From: Pontibacter pamirensis
Lineage (GTDB): Bacteria; Bacteroidota; Bacteroidia; Cytophagales; Hymenobacteraceae
Assembly (NCBI RefSeq): GCF_010015475.1
Contig: NZ_SSNI01000001.1
Coordinates: 372,001-436,000 of the forward strand
DNA length: 64,000 nucleotides
Direction of reading: 5' to 3'
How positions within the stretch are numbered: position 1 is the first letter of the stretch; every line of letters starts with the position of its first letter. Position numbers and translations under genes: made by a program. The notes under the pieces are model-generated. The model ran no database searches, had not been told where the DNA came from, and was given only the letters and a program-made list of their open reading frames with translations. Shown here piece by piece: positions 25,473 to 34,326 of this stretch.

Positions 25473-25820
25473 ATGCCTATACCTCACCCTAAAAGCACAG
25501 CGCCTTGCGTACGATATTTCTATTTACCTGCAACTGATATCAGGAATGCAGAAATAATACAGGTTATAAACAGCGGCGGACCCATAGTGCAGGTGCCGAT
25601 GCGCGAAGAGGATGTAGAACTTTCTGCCATTTTTGAGCGGGAGCTTACCAATAGTGAGCGGCTGACGTATAGAAACAGCGAGACATGGAAAGTATTTACT
25701 TCCTGGGAGGAAGTAGAGCAGGACCACACCAGCTATGGATTGGCAAAGGAGGTGCTGCTGGTGTTGTTAAGCCTGAGCTATAGGTTTACGCTGGAGGAGA
25801 TGATGGCTGTCTCAGCTTAG
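25473..25820 (+). CDS. Small hypothetical protein
   Basis: A 115-residue protein with no family recognised. It is acidic and mixed alpha/beta in look: V-R-Y-F-Y-L-P-A-T-D near the N-terminus, a Glu-rich middle (E-E-D-V-E-L-S-A-I-F-E-R-E), and an L-L-V-L-L-S-L-S helix before the end. It has no signal peptide or membrane segment, so it should be cytosolic. An ATG start, balanced composition and a terminator-like hairpin after it support a real gene, but codon-level evidence is thin. Confidence 0.5.
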   Translation: MPIPHPKSTAPCVRYFYLPATDIRNAEIIQVINSGGPIVQVPMREEDVELSAIFERELTNSERLTYRNSETWKVFTSWEEVEQDHTSYGLAKEVLLVLLSLSYRFTLEEMMAVSA

Positions 25821-25841
25821 CCACTATTTTGTACTCGGAGC

Positions 25842-25895
25842 TAAAAACAAAAGACCGCTCGCTCTACCATATAGTAAAACGGCCTTTTGTTTTTA
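25842..25895. terminator. Two-way hairpin after the small hypothetical gene
   Basis: TAAAAACAAAAGACCG (25842-25857) pairs with CGGCCTTTTGTTTTTA (25880-25895) with one mismatch and a 22-nt loop. T runs close the stem on both strands. It lies between convergent genes. Confidence 0.6.
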
Positions 25896-26013
25896 CAGGC
25901 GCTGATTCATTACGACCACATCCGGCACATCATACCATTCTGCTAACGCTGTATGTTTGATGCTGGCCATCATGCTATAGCCTGAGTAGTAACTGTTAGT
26001 GAAGCTTAGGCTA

Positions 26014-26769
26014 TCAGATTCTGTACGATGTCAGCGGTTCTGCTTTAACAAGCGTATCCGTGCCTATGTACTCCTTGTTTTTATTCCAATACCACTTGCG
26101 CACCTTTGGTATCCTGATTTCATCTACCACTACCTCCTGTTCCAGCAGAATATACTCCCCGCTTTCTGGTTGGCCATGGTTAAAGCGGTAGGCTTTCATT
26201 GCATATGTTTCAGGGTTTAGATAGAAGAACCAGTTGTCAGTACCTACAGCGGCATCATAGCTCACCTGTAGTACCTTGTATGTTTTCCCCTCAAGTTCCT
26301 CATTGCTGGCAGCCTCTGTTACGCGAACCCCCTCATCCGTCAGCTTCATGGGAAGCCCGTAAAGATAGCCGTAAAAACTGTGAACCCATTTCAAGGACTC
26401 GGGTGTGAGGTCGTACTTTTCCCGTTCTTCTGTACTTATATCCTGCCTGCCGTCCAGCAGGTAAAACTCCTTGCCATCGGCAATTCCCTTCACCACTTCT
26501 TTCCCGTCCTGACGACTGATATGGGCGAAATAGCCGGTGTTGTTGTCCATCTCTATCTCGAATGTGTTCTCTTGCCCGGCTGTGTCGGCAGAGCTCAAGT
26601 AAAGTCTGGCTTTGAGTTGTGGCCAGTTACCCTGCGGATCGTGGTAAGTCAGTGTTTTGTCGAGTAGCTGTGAATCAGTTTCTGGCGATGATTGACAAAA
26701 GCTCAGCAACAGCAAAGCCATGAACCCTGTTATCTGCAGAAGAGGCAGGAAGATTTTAAAATTTGTCAT
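26014..26769 (-). CDS. DUF6503-like envelope protein
   Basis: A 251-residue protein. An N-terminal hydrophobic segment ends L-L-L-S-F-C-Q-S-S (Cys about 25). The Phe before the Cys makes a lipobox imperfect, so it may be a lipoprotein or simply secreted. The mature part starts L-L-D-K-T-L-T-Y-H-D-P-Q-G-N-W, which I recall from the DUF6503 family of Bacteroidota. Many beta strands with paired aromatic residues follow, such as W-F-F-Y-L-N-P-E-T-Y and R-K-W-Y-W-N-K-N-K-E-Y. No function is known. It stands alone between terminators, so the GH20 gene upstream is probably not cotranscribed. Confidence 0.7.
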   Translation of the reverse strand: MTNFKIFLPLLQITGFMALLLLSFCQSSPETDSQLLDKTLTYHDPQGNWPQLKARLYLSSADTAGQENTFEIEMDNNTGYFAHISRQDGKEVVKGIADGKEFYLLDGRQDISTEEREKYDLTPESLKWVHSFYGYLYGLPMKLTDEGVRVTEAASNEELEGKTYKVLQVSYDAAVGTDNWFFYLNPETYAMKAYRFNHGQPESGEYILLEQEVVVDEIRIPKVRKWYWNKNKEYIGTDTLVKAEPLTSYRI

Positions 26770-26784
26770 ACGTTAAAGAAAATG

Positions 26785-26823
26785 AAAAACGGCCCTACTT
26801 TCTGAAGAAGCAGGGCCGTTTTT
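26785..26823 (-). terminator. Intrinsic terminator of the GH20 gene
   Basis: AAAAACGGCCCT (26785-26796) pairs perfectly with AGGGCCGTTTTT (26812-26823). On the minus strand it directly follows the hexosaminidase stop (TAA at 26824-26826) and is closed by T. Confidence 0.85.
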
Positions 26824-29079
26824 TTAGTTTACCTCAATCTCATCTAAAAAGAGCCAGGTCTTTTCTCCTGCACCTTGTTTTCCTTCCGGAACAGTCTGAG
26901 TGTTCTTGACTGCAACTTTTACGAAGCGAGTGGTAGCAGGAGCAAACTCTACTTTTACAATTGCCTTTGAGCCGGCGACTTCTGAGACAGTGTTGGCTGT
27001 GCCCAAAGGTTGGAAGTTTTCACCATCGGTGGAGCCATATACTTCTACTCCTTTAGGAGGATACACGTAAGTGCCTCCTGAATTCAGCGCGTGCACTACT
27101 ACGTTATTTACCTGTTGTGCTGTTCCCAGGTCTATTGTAGCCTCCAAATCGCTTCCGGAGTAGCCGATAGATTGCTGGTCCCGGCCACCTCTCCTGTTAA
27201 CGATGCCGTTGACTAAAGTGAAAGCACCCTCCCCGGGGAAATATTCTGAAGGCTGTTCATTCAGTGTGATTTCTTTTCCGGTGGCTTTGTTGATGTTTAG
27301 TTTCAGGGTCAGGGAGTCTACCAATTTGTCGTCCTTGTAAAACAGTCCTATTACCTGTGTAGGTTCTTTAATAACCAAAGGAGAGGTATACTCTCTTTCA
27401 GTTTGCGTGCCGTTTATAGCATAAACCAGCTTGCCCAGGTCCTTTTTTGCGTCCAACTTTACAGTAACGCCCTGCTTATCCGGTGAGGGTAGAACCTCTG
27501 CATCAATGTCATAATAGGCTTTGCTGTAATTTGCCCCCCACATATCATAGCGCTTAAACTGCGTGAGCAGCCGCTTCTCAAAGTCATTCCAGTCTTTTTT
27601 CTCCGGTGCCGTCCATAGTACTTCGCTTAGGGCGGTCATCCTCGGGAAAATCTGGTATTCTACTTTGGCAGGGTTGCTCATATATTCTGTCCACACGTTG
27701 GCCTGTGCACCAAGCACATACTTTGCCTGCTCTGGCGTCAGTTCTTTTGGAACAGGCTCATAGCTATATGCCTTCTGAACGGTGGTGAAGCCGCCAATGG
27801 TAACAGAGTCTTCGCGCTGACTTTGGGAGTGGTCAAAGTACACGTGGGTACCCGGCGTCATGATGACGTAATGGTTTTGTTGGGCTGCGGCAATACCACC
27901 TGCCTCGCCACGCCAACTCATCACAATGGCATTGGGTGCCAGACCGCCTTCCAGAATTTCATCCCAGCCAATAATGGTTCTGCCTTTGCTGTTGATGTAT
28001 TTCTCCATGCGCTGGATAAAATAGCTCTGCAACTCATGCTCGTCCTCCAGGCCTTCTTCTTTTATTCTTTTCTGGCATAAAGGGCAGGTTTTCCAGTTCG
28101 TCTTCGGGCTCTCATCGCCGCCAATGTGCATGTACTTCGACGGGAAAATGGCCATCACTTCGTCCATCACATCCTGCAGAAACATGAAGGTCGAGTCTTT
28201 GCCGGCGCAGTACACATCATCGAAAATACCCCATGTCTGCTCCACTTTATAAGGGCCGGTGTTAGGGCAACCCAGCCAAGGGTAAGCAGTGAGGGCGGCG
28301 CTGGAATGTCCGGGCATCTCAATTTCAGGAATCACAGTAATGTGCCGGTCTGCAGCGTATTTCACTATCTCTTTGGCTTCTTCCTGGGTATAGTAGCCGC
28401 CGTAGCGCTTGCCCGTGTTGCCGGTGCCGGGGTAGCGGCCAATGATGGTGCCGTCCCGGTAGCCGCCTACACTCGTCAGTTTAGGGTATTTCTTTATCTC
28501 TATTCTCCAGCCTTGGTCTTCTGTTAAGTGCCAGTGGAAGTAGTTCATTTTGTGCAGGGCCAGGTAATCGATGTACTTCTTTATGAAAGATACCGGAAAC
28601 ATATGGCGGGCCACATCCAGGTGCATGCCTCGGTACGAGAAGCGTGGTGCGTCCTGTATCGCCACAGCAGGTATTACTAAAGAAGCGCTTTTCTCAACCG
28701 GCAGTAACTGAATCAGGGACTGAAGGCCGTGAAAGGTGCCCGCATAAGTGTCTCCTGTTATCGTGACGCCATCCTTGTTTACATCTAAACTGTAAGCATC
28801 CTTCGCATCTATGGAAGGCTTGCTGGAGGAAAGGCGAATATAGTTTTTGGAGGCTCTTTTTTTCACGTTCAGCTTAAAACCATACACCTGCTGCAGGTAA
28901 TCGTTGAGGAAGTTGGCTGTGCTTTGATCTTCCTTGTCTTTTACAGCAATCGTTGTGTTTCGGGTGATAGTGAAATTGCCGGGTTTTACCTGAACACTGG
29001 CAGGTTTCGGAATGATGTTGATGTCCTGGGCTGACGCCACCTGCGCAAGCAGCAGGAACAGAAAGAAAAATCGTTTCAT
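26824..29079 (-). CDS. Secreted beta-N-acetylhexosaminidase, GH20, with C-terminal F5/8 domain
   Basis: A 751-residue protein. The signal peptide (K-R-F-F-F-L-F-L-L-L-A-Q-V-A-S-A) ends near residue 17. A GH20b domain (about 20-135) precedes the GH20 barrel, with F-S-Y-R-G-M-H-L-D-V-A-R-H (about 150), H-W-H-L-T-E-D-Q-G-W and the catalytic Asp-Glu pair in M-H-I-G-G-D-E-S-P. W-R-G-E occurs late in the barrel. A chitobiase-type C-domain (510-600) and a discoidin/F5-8 type C sugar-binding domain (about 610-751) follow. It should release terminal GlcNAc or GalNAc from glycans in the periplasm or outside. It is the last gene of the ROK-nagB-MFS-GH20 group. Confidence 0.93.
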   Translation of the reverse strand: MKRFFFLFLLLAQVASAQDINIIPKPASVQVKPGNFTITRNTTIAVKDKEDQSTANFLNDYLQQVYGFKLNVKKRASKNYIRLSSSKPSIDAKDAYSLDVNKDGVTITGDTYAGTFHGLQSLIQLLPVEKSASLVIPAVAIQDAPRFSYRGMHLDVARHMFPVSFIKKYIDYLALHKMNYFHWHLTEDQGWRIEIKKYPKLTSVGGYRDGTIIGRYPGTGNTGKRYGGYYTQEEAKEIVKYAADRHITVIPEIEMPGHSSAALTAYPWLGCPNTGPYKVEQTWGIFDDVYCAGKDSTFMFLQDVMDEVMAIFPSKYMHIGGDESPKTNWKTCPLCQKRIKEEGLEDEHELQSYFIQRMEKYINSKGRTIIGWDEILEGGLAPNAIVMSWRGEAGGIAAAQQNHYVIMTPGTHVYFDHSQSQREDSVTIGGFTTVQKAYSYEPVPKELTPEQAKYVLGAQANVWTEYMSNPAKVEYQIFPRMTALSEVLWTAPEKKDWNDFEKRLLTQFKRYDMWGANYSKAYYDIDAEVLPSPDKQGVTVKLDAKKDLGKLVYAINGTQTEREYTSPLVIKEPTQVIGLFYKDDKLVDSLTLKLNINKATGKEITLNEQPSEYFPGEGAFTLVNGIVNRRGGRDQQSIGYSGSDLEATIDLGTAQQVNNVVVHALNSGGTYVYPPKGVEVYGSTDGENFQPLGTANTVSEVAGSKAIVKVEFAPATTRFVKVAVKNTQTVPEGKQGAGEKTWLFLDEIEVN

Positions 29080-29106
29080 ACTATTGTAATTTTTAGGATG
29101 CTTTAA

Positions 29107-30429
29107 CTATAAAGGAAGACTGCCTGATACTGGTTGCTTCGTTCTGATCTTGTGTCCGTACACAGCGAAGTACAATATCACGAGGTAGCAGGGTATCATG
29201 ATCCAGTAGGCTTGCTGTGGGCTGATCGTATCGGCGAGCCAGCCATACAGCAGAGGCAGCACGGCTCCGCCCGCAATACCCATTATCAGCAGCGAGGAAC
29301 CGATTTTGGTGAATCTGCCTAAGTCTGCTATGGCTAAAGGCCAGATGGCGGGCCACATCAGGGCGTTTGCCAGACCCAGCAGGGAGATGAACAGCACAGA
29401 AGTATAGCCATCGGTAAAGAGCGCAGCTAGCACAAAGAGCACACCCAGCACAGCCGATACCTGCAGCGCCTTCGACTGAGAAATATACTTTGGTATGGCT
29501 GCAATGCCGATCACATAGCCCACAAGCATGGCAATCATCGTGTAAGTAGCAAAGATTTTCGCATCCAGGAGGTCGATACCCTGAGAGGCACCATAACTGA
29601 TCACCGTATCGCCGGCCATTACTTCCACACCCACATACAGGAAGAGCGTGAAGGCACCCAGCAGCGCGTGCGGAAACTGAAGAATGCTCTTCTTGTTGGT
29701 GTTGGCCATTGCTACGGTTTCGTCTTCCTGATCTGTGTCTACTTCCGGAAGAGCAGAGAAGGAAACCAGGACTGCCAGCACCAGCAGTACACCAGCCATT
29801 ACGATATAAGGCATGATAACTTTTGTGGCCAGGGCGTCTAGCTCTGCTGCCTGTTGTGCAGCACTCATGCTGCCGAGGGTGTTCACCAGCGCATCAGCGT
29901 TGTCTAAGATGATGGCTCCCAGGATAAGCGGCGCCAGGGCACCCGCTACCTTATTGCAGATACCCATAATACTGATGCGCTTTGCGGCACTTTCGCGAGG
30001 GCCCAATATGGTGACGTAGGGGTTAACCGCCGTTTGCAGCACGGCCAGGCCAGTACCCTGTATAAACAAGCCAACCAGGAAAAAAAGGTAGGTGCGTGTC
30101 ATGGCAGCCGGAATAAAGACAAGGGCGCCCACAGCCATCACCGCCAATCCCACTGACATACCTTTTTTGAAGCCTGTCTTTTTCAGTACCCAAGCCGATG
30201 GAATGGCCATTACCAGGTAAGCAATATAAAAAGCAAAGGCCACCAGGTATGACTCGAAATTGTTGAGCTGGCAGGCAATTTTGAGGTAGGGGATGAGGAC
30301 GGAGTTCAGCCAGGTTACAAAGCCGAAGATGAAAAACAGTGCCCCGATAATCAGCATCGACCGCATGCTGCCCCCGCTTTGACTGGCTGCTGCTGCCCTT
30401 TCTTCTTTTAAAATTGATTTTTGTGCCAT
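29107..30429 (-). CDS. Sugar MFS transporter (FucP/NagP-like)
   Basis: A 440-residue transporter with 12 predicted membrane helices. F-F-I-F-G-F-V-T-W-L-N-S-V-L-I-P-Y-L (residues 32-49) matches the FucP/GlcP/NagP subfamily, and P-S-A-W-V-L-K-K-T-G-F-K-K-G is its cytoplasmic loop 2-3. G-T-G-L-A-V-L-Q-T-A-V-N-P-Y, a subfamily signature, follows near 125. These are proton symporters for sugars. The surrounding genes (GH20, NagB fusion, ROK) suggest that the substrate is GlcNAc, as for NagP of other bacteria. It ends 27 bp before the GH20 gene; a 208-bp gap separates it from nagB. Confidence 0.88.
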   Translation of the reverse strand: MAQKSILKEERAAAASQSGGSMRSMLIIGALFFIFGFVTWLNSVLIPYLKIACQLNNFESYLVAFAFYIAYLVMAIPSAWVLKKTGFKKGMSVGLAVMAVGALVFIPAAMTRTYLFFLVGLFIQGTGLAVLQTAVNPYVTILGPRESAAKRISIMGICNKVAGALAPLILGAIILDNADALVNTLGSMSAAQQAAELDALATKVIMPYIVMAGVLLVLAVLVSFSALPEVDTDQEDETVAMANTNKKSILQFPHALLGAFTLFLYVGVEVMAGDTVISYGASQGIDLLDAKIFATYTMIAMLVGYVIGIAAIPKYISQSKALQVSAVLGVLFVLAALFTDGYTSVLFISLLGLANALMWPAIWPLAIADLGRFTKIGSSLLIMGIAGGAVLPLLYGWLADTISPQQAYWIMIPCYLVILYFAVYGHKIRTKQPVSGSLPL

Positions 30430-30637
30430 CGTGTGGTGCTGATTGTTTAGTGAATGTGATGTGTTGTGTTTGATTTATAGCTGCAACAGCGGCTTCCGGA
30501 ATAAGTAAAGCCACCACGTATGCATCCCGTTACCAATATATCCATTATCCGCTGAATAGCCTTAAACTGGCGCTGATGTTCTGCGGATATCTCACAAACT
30601 AAAGGTGAGACGTTGCTTAGCTACTTTAGCATCTTTC

Positions 30638-32557
30638 TTAAAACCTGTACCTGACAAAAGCTTCCATCGCTTCGTAGTCGGCCAGGCCCAGACAGTCATA
30701 GTCTTTGGCTGTTTCGCGGTTTCTTTCTTCCGCCCGCACCCAAAACTCGCGGGCATCGTCGCCCGGAAACACCGGCCTGTCTTTCTGCGACTGGTGCTTA
30801 AAGATAGCGTTCCTTTTCCGTTCCACCTCCTGCGGCGACAGCGGTACGGCCATCTCGATCTCGTATGTTTCAAACTCGTGCCAGGCACCTCGGTACATCC
30901 ATAGCCAGCAGTCCTCTAACCAGTCTTCAGTCTGGCGCAGGCGCTGTAGTGCCTCTATAACAATGCGGAAGCAGACAATGTGCGTGCCATGGGGGTCAGC
31001 AAAGTCTCCGGCGGCGAATATCTGGTGCGGCTTTACCTGGCGCAGGAGTTCCATGGTCATCTCAATGTCTTCCTCTGTGACTGGGTTTCTGCGTATCTTA
31101 CCCTCCTCGTAAAAAGGAAGCGCCATAAAATGAATGTGCTTATCGTCTAACCCGGCGTAACGCGCAGCGGCGATGGCCTCGCTCTTCCGGATGAAGCCCT
31201 TCACGTTGCGCACTTCCATGGTATCGGGTTGGTTGGGTTGCTTTGCTTCAAAAAAGTTGCGCATCTCCCCGTATAGGTTTTTGAGCCTGCTGCTGTCTTC
31301 CCCTATGCTCTTGTCAAAGTCGATGGCAAATTCCATGTAGCGCAGCACATCGTCATCCCACACAGCGGTGTTGCCGGAGGTCTGGTATGCCACATGCACG
31401 TCGTGCCCCTGGTCTACGAGGCGAATGAAGGTGCCCCCCATAGAAATAACGTCATCATCAGGATGAGGAGAGAAGATGATAACGCGCTTTTGTGCCGGCT
31501 CGGCGCGCTCAGGGCGCTGTGAGTCGTCGGCCTTTGGTTTGCCTCCGGGCCAGCCCGTGATGGTGTGCTGCAGCTTGTTAAAGATGTGGATGTTGATTGT
31601 ATAGGCGGGGCCTTTCTCCACGGCCAGCTGCGCCATACCGTGGCTGTTATAGTCTTCGTCTGTTAGTTTCAGGATAGGTTTCCTAACTGTTTCGGAGAGC
31701 CAGATAACGGCTTTCTTTGTTAGTCTCTCGTCCCACACACAATCCTTTACCAGCCACGGGGTGTTAAAGCGGGTCAGCTCAGAGGCAGCGTCGGCATCCA
31801 GTACAAACTCCACATGTTCAGAAAGCTGCAGGTAAGTAGCGGGCACATCACTGGAGATCTCCCCTTCCACGGCCTTTTTGATGATGGGGGCCTTCTTCTT
31901 GCTCCAGGCCATGAGTATGATTTCGCGTGCCTTAAAGATAGTGCCGATGCCCATGGTGATGGCTTTGGTGGGCACGTTCTCCTTACCACCGAAGTCGCGG
32001 GAGGCATCGCGGCGCGTCAGGTCATCGAGGGTAACAAGGCGGGTGCCGGAGTTGGGCGCAGAGCCCGGTTCGTTAAACCCGATGTGTCCGGTACGGCCAA
32101 TACCCAGTATCTGCAGGTCCAGGCCGTTCAGCGCTTCAATCTTTCGTTCATAATCCAAGCAATAGGCTGTAATCTGCTCTCTCCCCAGCGTGCCATCAGG
32201 TATATGCACATTTTCTTTGGGAATGTCGACATGGTCAAATAGGTTCTCGTTCATGAACGTGACGTAGCTCTGTGCTGCGGTGGGGCTCATGGGGTAGTAC
32301 TCATCGAGGTTAAAGGTGATGACGTTCTGGAAGCTCAGGCCCTCCTCCTTGTGCAGGCGTACCAACTCGGCATACACTTCCACGGGGGTGGCACCTGTTG
32401 CAAGGCCCAGTACTGCTTTTTCTCCCTTCTGCTGTTTGCCACGGATAAGGTCTGCGATACGCCCGGCAACTTTGAGTGAGGCGATGTGCTCGTCAGGATA
32501 TACTGTTACCGGAAGCTTTTCAAAGCGTGTCTCTTCCAAAAGGTTTAATCTGGCCAT
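30638..32557 (-). CDS. nagB: Glucosamine-6-phosphate deaminase fused to a PIG-L deacetylase-like domain
   Basis: A 639-residue protein with two domains. Residues 1-270 are NagB: L-A-T-G-A-T-P-V (phosphate loop), F-N-L-D-E-Y-Y (active-site Asp) and G-I-G-R-T-G-H-I-G-F-N-E-P-G-S, where E. coli NagB has Asp141 at the Thr. Residues about 360-639 resemble PIG-L/LmbE deacetylases: I-I-F-S-P-H-P-D-D-D-V-I-S-M-G-G carries the zinc-binding H-P-D-D motif, and D-P-H-G-T-H is a second ligand site. The long fused form is frequent in Bacteroidota. NagB turns GlcN-6-P into fructose-6-P and ammonia. No nagA is nearby, so the PIG-L part may supply deacetylation; that is inference. Confidence 0.9.
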   Translation of the reverse strand: MARLNLLEETRFEKLPVTVYPDEHIASLKVAGRIADLIRGKQQKGEKAVLGLATGATPVEVYAELVRLHKEEGLSFQNVITFNLDEYYPMSPTAAQSYVTFMNENLFDHVDIPKENVHIPDGTLGREQITAYCLDYERKIEALNGLDLQILGIGRTGHIGFNEPGSAPNSGTRLVTLDDLTRRDASRDFGGKENVPTKAITMGIGTIFKAREIILMAWSKKKAPIIKKAVEGEISSDVPATYLQLSEHVEFVLDADAASELTRFNTPWLVKDCVWDERLTKKAVIWLSETVRKPILKLTDEDYNSHGMAQLAVEKGPAYTINIHIFNKLQHTITGWPGGKPKADDSQRPERAEPAQKRVIIFSPHPDDDVISMGGTFIRLVDQGHDVHVAYQTSGNTAVWDDDVLRYMEFAIDFDKSIGEDSSRLKNLYGEMRNFFEAKQPNQPDTMEVRNVKGFIRKSEAIAAARYAGLDDKHIHFMALPFYEEGKIRRNPVTEEDIEMTMELLRQVKPHQIFAAGDFADPHGTHIVCFRIVIEALQRLRQTEDWLEDCWLWMYRGAWHEFETYEIEMAVPLSPQEVERKRNAIFKHQSQKDRPVFPGDDAREFWVRAEERNRETAKDYDCLGLADYEAMEAFVRYRF

Positions 32558-32646
32558 CGTTTTATAGCGGTATAAGTTTAGATGATCTCTTCAGTTGATT
32601 ATTTGTTCTGCCAGTTGCTGTACAGTCTGGTGAATTCTTTCATGTA

Positions 32647-33921
32647 CTATCTGGCTAACTCTATCTGTGTCTCAAAAATGTTTTCCATCACGGTTGCCAC
32701 CGAACCAAGTATACCGGCATCCTTGCCTAGTTCAGATAAGGCTATGGTGGTAGACTCCCGCAACTGCGTCATACAGTAGGTGTTTACCGACTGCTGTATA
32801 GGCGTGGTGATGAACTGCTGTGCCTCGGCAATTTTCCCTCCCAGTATAACGAGCTCAGGGTTAAAGAGCTGGATAAGAATGGCAATGCCTTTGCCTAAGT
32901 TTATACCAACCTCTGATAATATATTGATAGCATATTGGTCGCCCTTGTTTGCCGCATCTATAATCACCTGGGGCTCTATATGGTCAATTTCATGGTCAGA
33001 TAACTGGTTCAGAATAGAGACCTTGCCGGCTCTTATGCCTTCCCTGGCCATGCGTGCCAGCGCCAGGCCAGAGGCGACTGTCTCCAGGCAGCCCCGCTTT
33101 CCGCAATGGCACAAGGCTCCGTTTTCAACAAGCGGTATATGGCCAAACTCTCCGGCGAAGCCTGAGGAACCATTGCGCAACTTGCCGTCCATAATTACAC
33201 CCAGGCCAATCCCCCAATCCATGGAAATAACAAGCACGTCTTTTTTGTTCTGGGCAAGTCCAAACCGGAATTCGGCCAGGGCAGCACTCTTTACATCGTT
33301 CTGAATATAAACATGCTTGCTGAACTTATTCTCCAGAATTTGCTGCAGCGACTCCTGTGTATGCTGCACTGCTATATCCGGCACCTGTTGGGTTACTAAA
33401 TAGGAGTAGTTGTTTCCTGCTTTGGCTGTTACCAGGCCCGGCATACTAATGCCAATGCCCACTAATTTATCTGTGTTAATTCCCGAGGATGCTATTAGGC
33501 CATTGGCGTGTTCATAAAGTTGCTCCACAGCACTTAAGTCTTTAGAGATCTCAATCGGGTAAGTGCAGATCCCAGAGATGATGTTGTTGTTATTGTCGAA
33601 GATGGCCATCCTGGTTTTGAACCTCTCCATTTCAATGCTCAACACAAAGAGCGAGTTATCCTTTAGTCCATAGAGGTCCGGCTTCCGGCCACCCACTGAT
33701 TTACCTTGCCCTTGTTTCTCAACCAGCCCATCTGTGATAAGCTCGTTCAGAATGCCCATCAAGGTAGGGGAGCTAATCCCAAAGCGGTTACAAATATCTG
33801 TGTTCGTCTTGGCGCCCTTCACATACAGGTGCTTAACGATTTTGATTTTCTGCAGATGCTTTTTCCTTTCAATAGTATTTAAACTTGATGTGTAGGTGCT
33901 TATTACTGGTGGATAGCTCAT
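32647..33921 (-). CDS. ROK family transcriptional regulator (NagC-like)
   Basis: A 424-residue protein. Residues 20-85 form a winged helix-turn-helix (N-T-D-I-C-N-R-F-G-I-S-S-P-T-L, then G-R-K-P-D-L-Y). A ROK domain follows with the zinc motif G-H-I-P-L plus C-H-C-G-K-R-G-C-L-E, and the catalytic-type N-D in I-Q-N-D-V-K-S-A. The ATP loop is degenerate (S-I-E-M-E-R-F-K-T instead of D-x-G-G-T), so kinase activity is doubtful and a regulator is more likely. It is the first gene of the amino-sugar group and is divergent from susC1 across 405 bp, so it can control both sides in response to an amino sugar. Confidence 0.88.
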   Translation of the reverse strand: MSYPPVISTYTSSLNTIERKKHLQKIKIVKHLYVKGAKTNTDICNRFGISSPTLMGILNELITDGLVEKQGQGKSVGGRKPDLYGLKDNSLFVLSIEMERFKTRMAIFDNNNNIISGICTYPIEISKDLSAVEQLYEHANGLIASSGINTDKLVGIGISMPGLVTAKAGNNYSYLVTQQVPDIAVQHTQESLQQILENKFSKHVYIQNDVKSAALAEFRFGLAQNKKDVLVISMDWGIGLGVIMDGKLRNGSSGFAGEFGHIPLVENGALCHCGKRGCLETVASGLALARMAREGIRAGKVSILNQLSDHEIDHIEPQVIIDAANKGDQYAINILSEVGINLGKGIAILIQLFNPELVILGGKIAEAQQFITTPIQQSVNTYCMTQLRESTTIALSELGKDAGILGSVATVMENIFETQIELAR

Positions 33922-34326
33922 GTTCTTAGTCTTGTATTCCGCTCAAATTGCGCAAATATTTTTACAACAGCAACAACTTCTACTAAAAAATGAGACAAGT
34001 ATAGTGTTTAAACATAAAAATTAAGTCTAAAAGTGTGAATTTGACATATAAATTGTCTAGTAGGTGACTAAATGTTGATGTGTTTGCTGATTTGAGGGTC
34101 GGATAAAAAAAAGATTTATTATATCTAGTGTATTATCAATTTTCTTATAAATTTGAGTAATCAATCACCATGCCTATGTAAAAGCGCTACGAAATCCCAT
34201 TCCAGAATCCTTATATCATCGGCACGTGCATTAATCTGCAGTTGTAAAGCACACTCTGTTAGAGTGCGCGATAGCTGATGTGTAGTCAGTGCAGTTCAAA
34301 AGTTAATTCATCTCAACCACCAATGT
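33922..34326. other. Regulatory region between the ROK gene and susC1
   Basis: AT-rich for the first 240 bases, then mixed. It holds the susC1 -7 box (34148-34155), a leader of about 165 nt with the hairpin CACTCT-GTT-AGAGTG (34252-34266), and a seven-codon ORF overlapping the susC1 start. No clear palindromic operator was recognised, and no gene lies here. Confidence 0.5.
34148..34155 (+). promoter_or_regulatory. Candidate -7 box of susC1
   Basis: TAAATTTG, a TAnnTTTG match 171 bp before the ATG. No TTTG at -33. It implies an untranslated leader of about 165 nt. Confidence 0.35.

Noticed and set aside
25286..25474. 62-residue hydrophobic reading frame on the minus strand with one possible membrane helix
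   Set aside because: It begins opposite the start of the 115-residue gene, has no homology I recognise, and its C-terminal half is low-complexity Ser/Leu/Pro.
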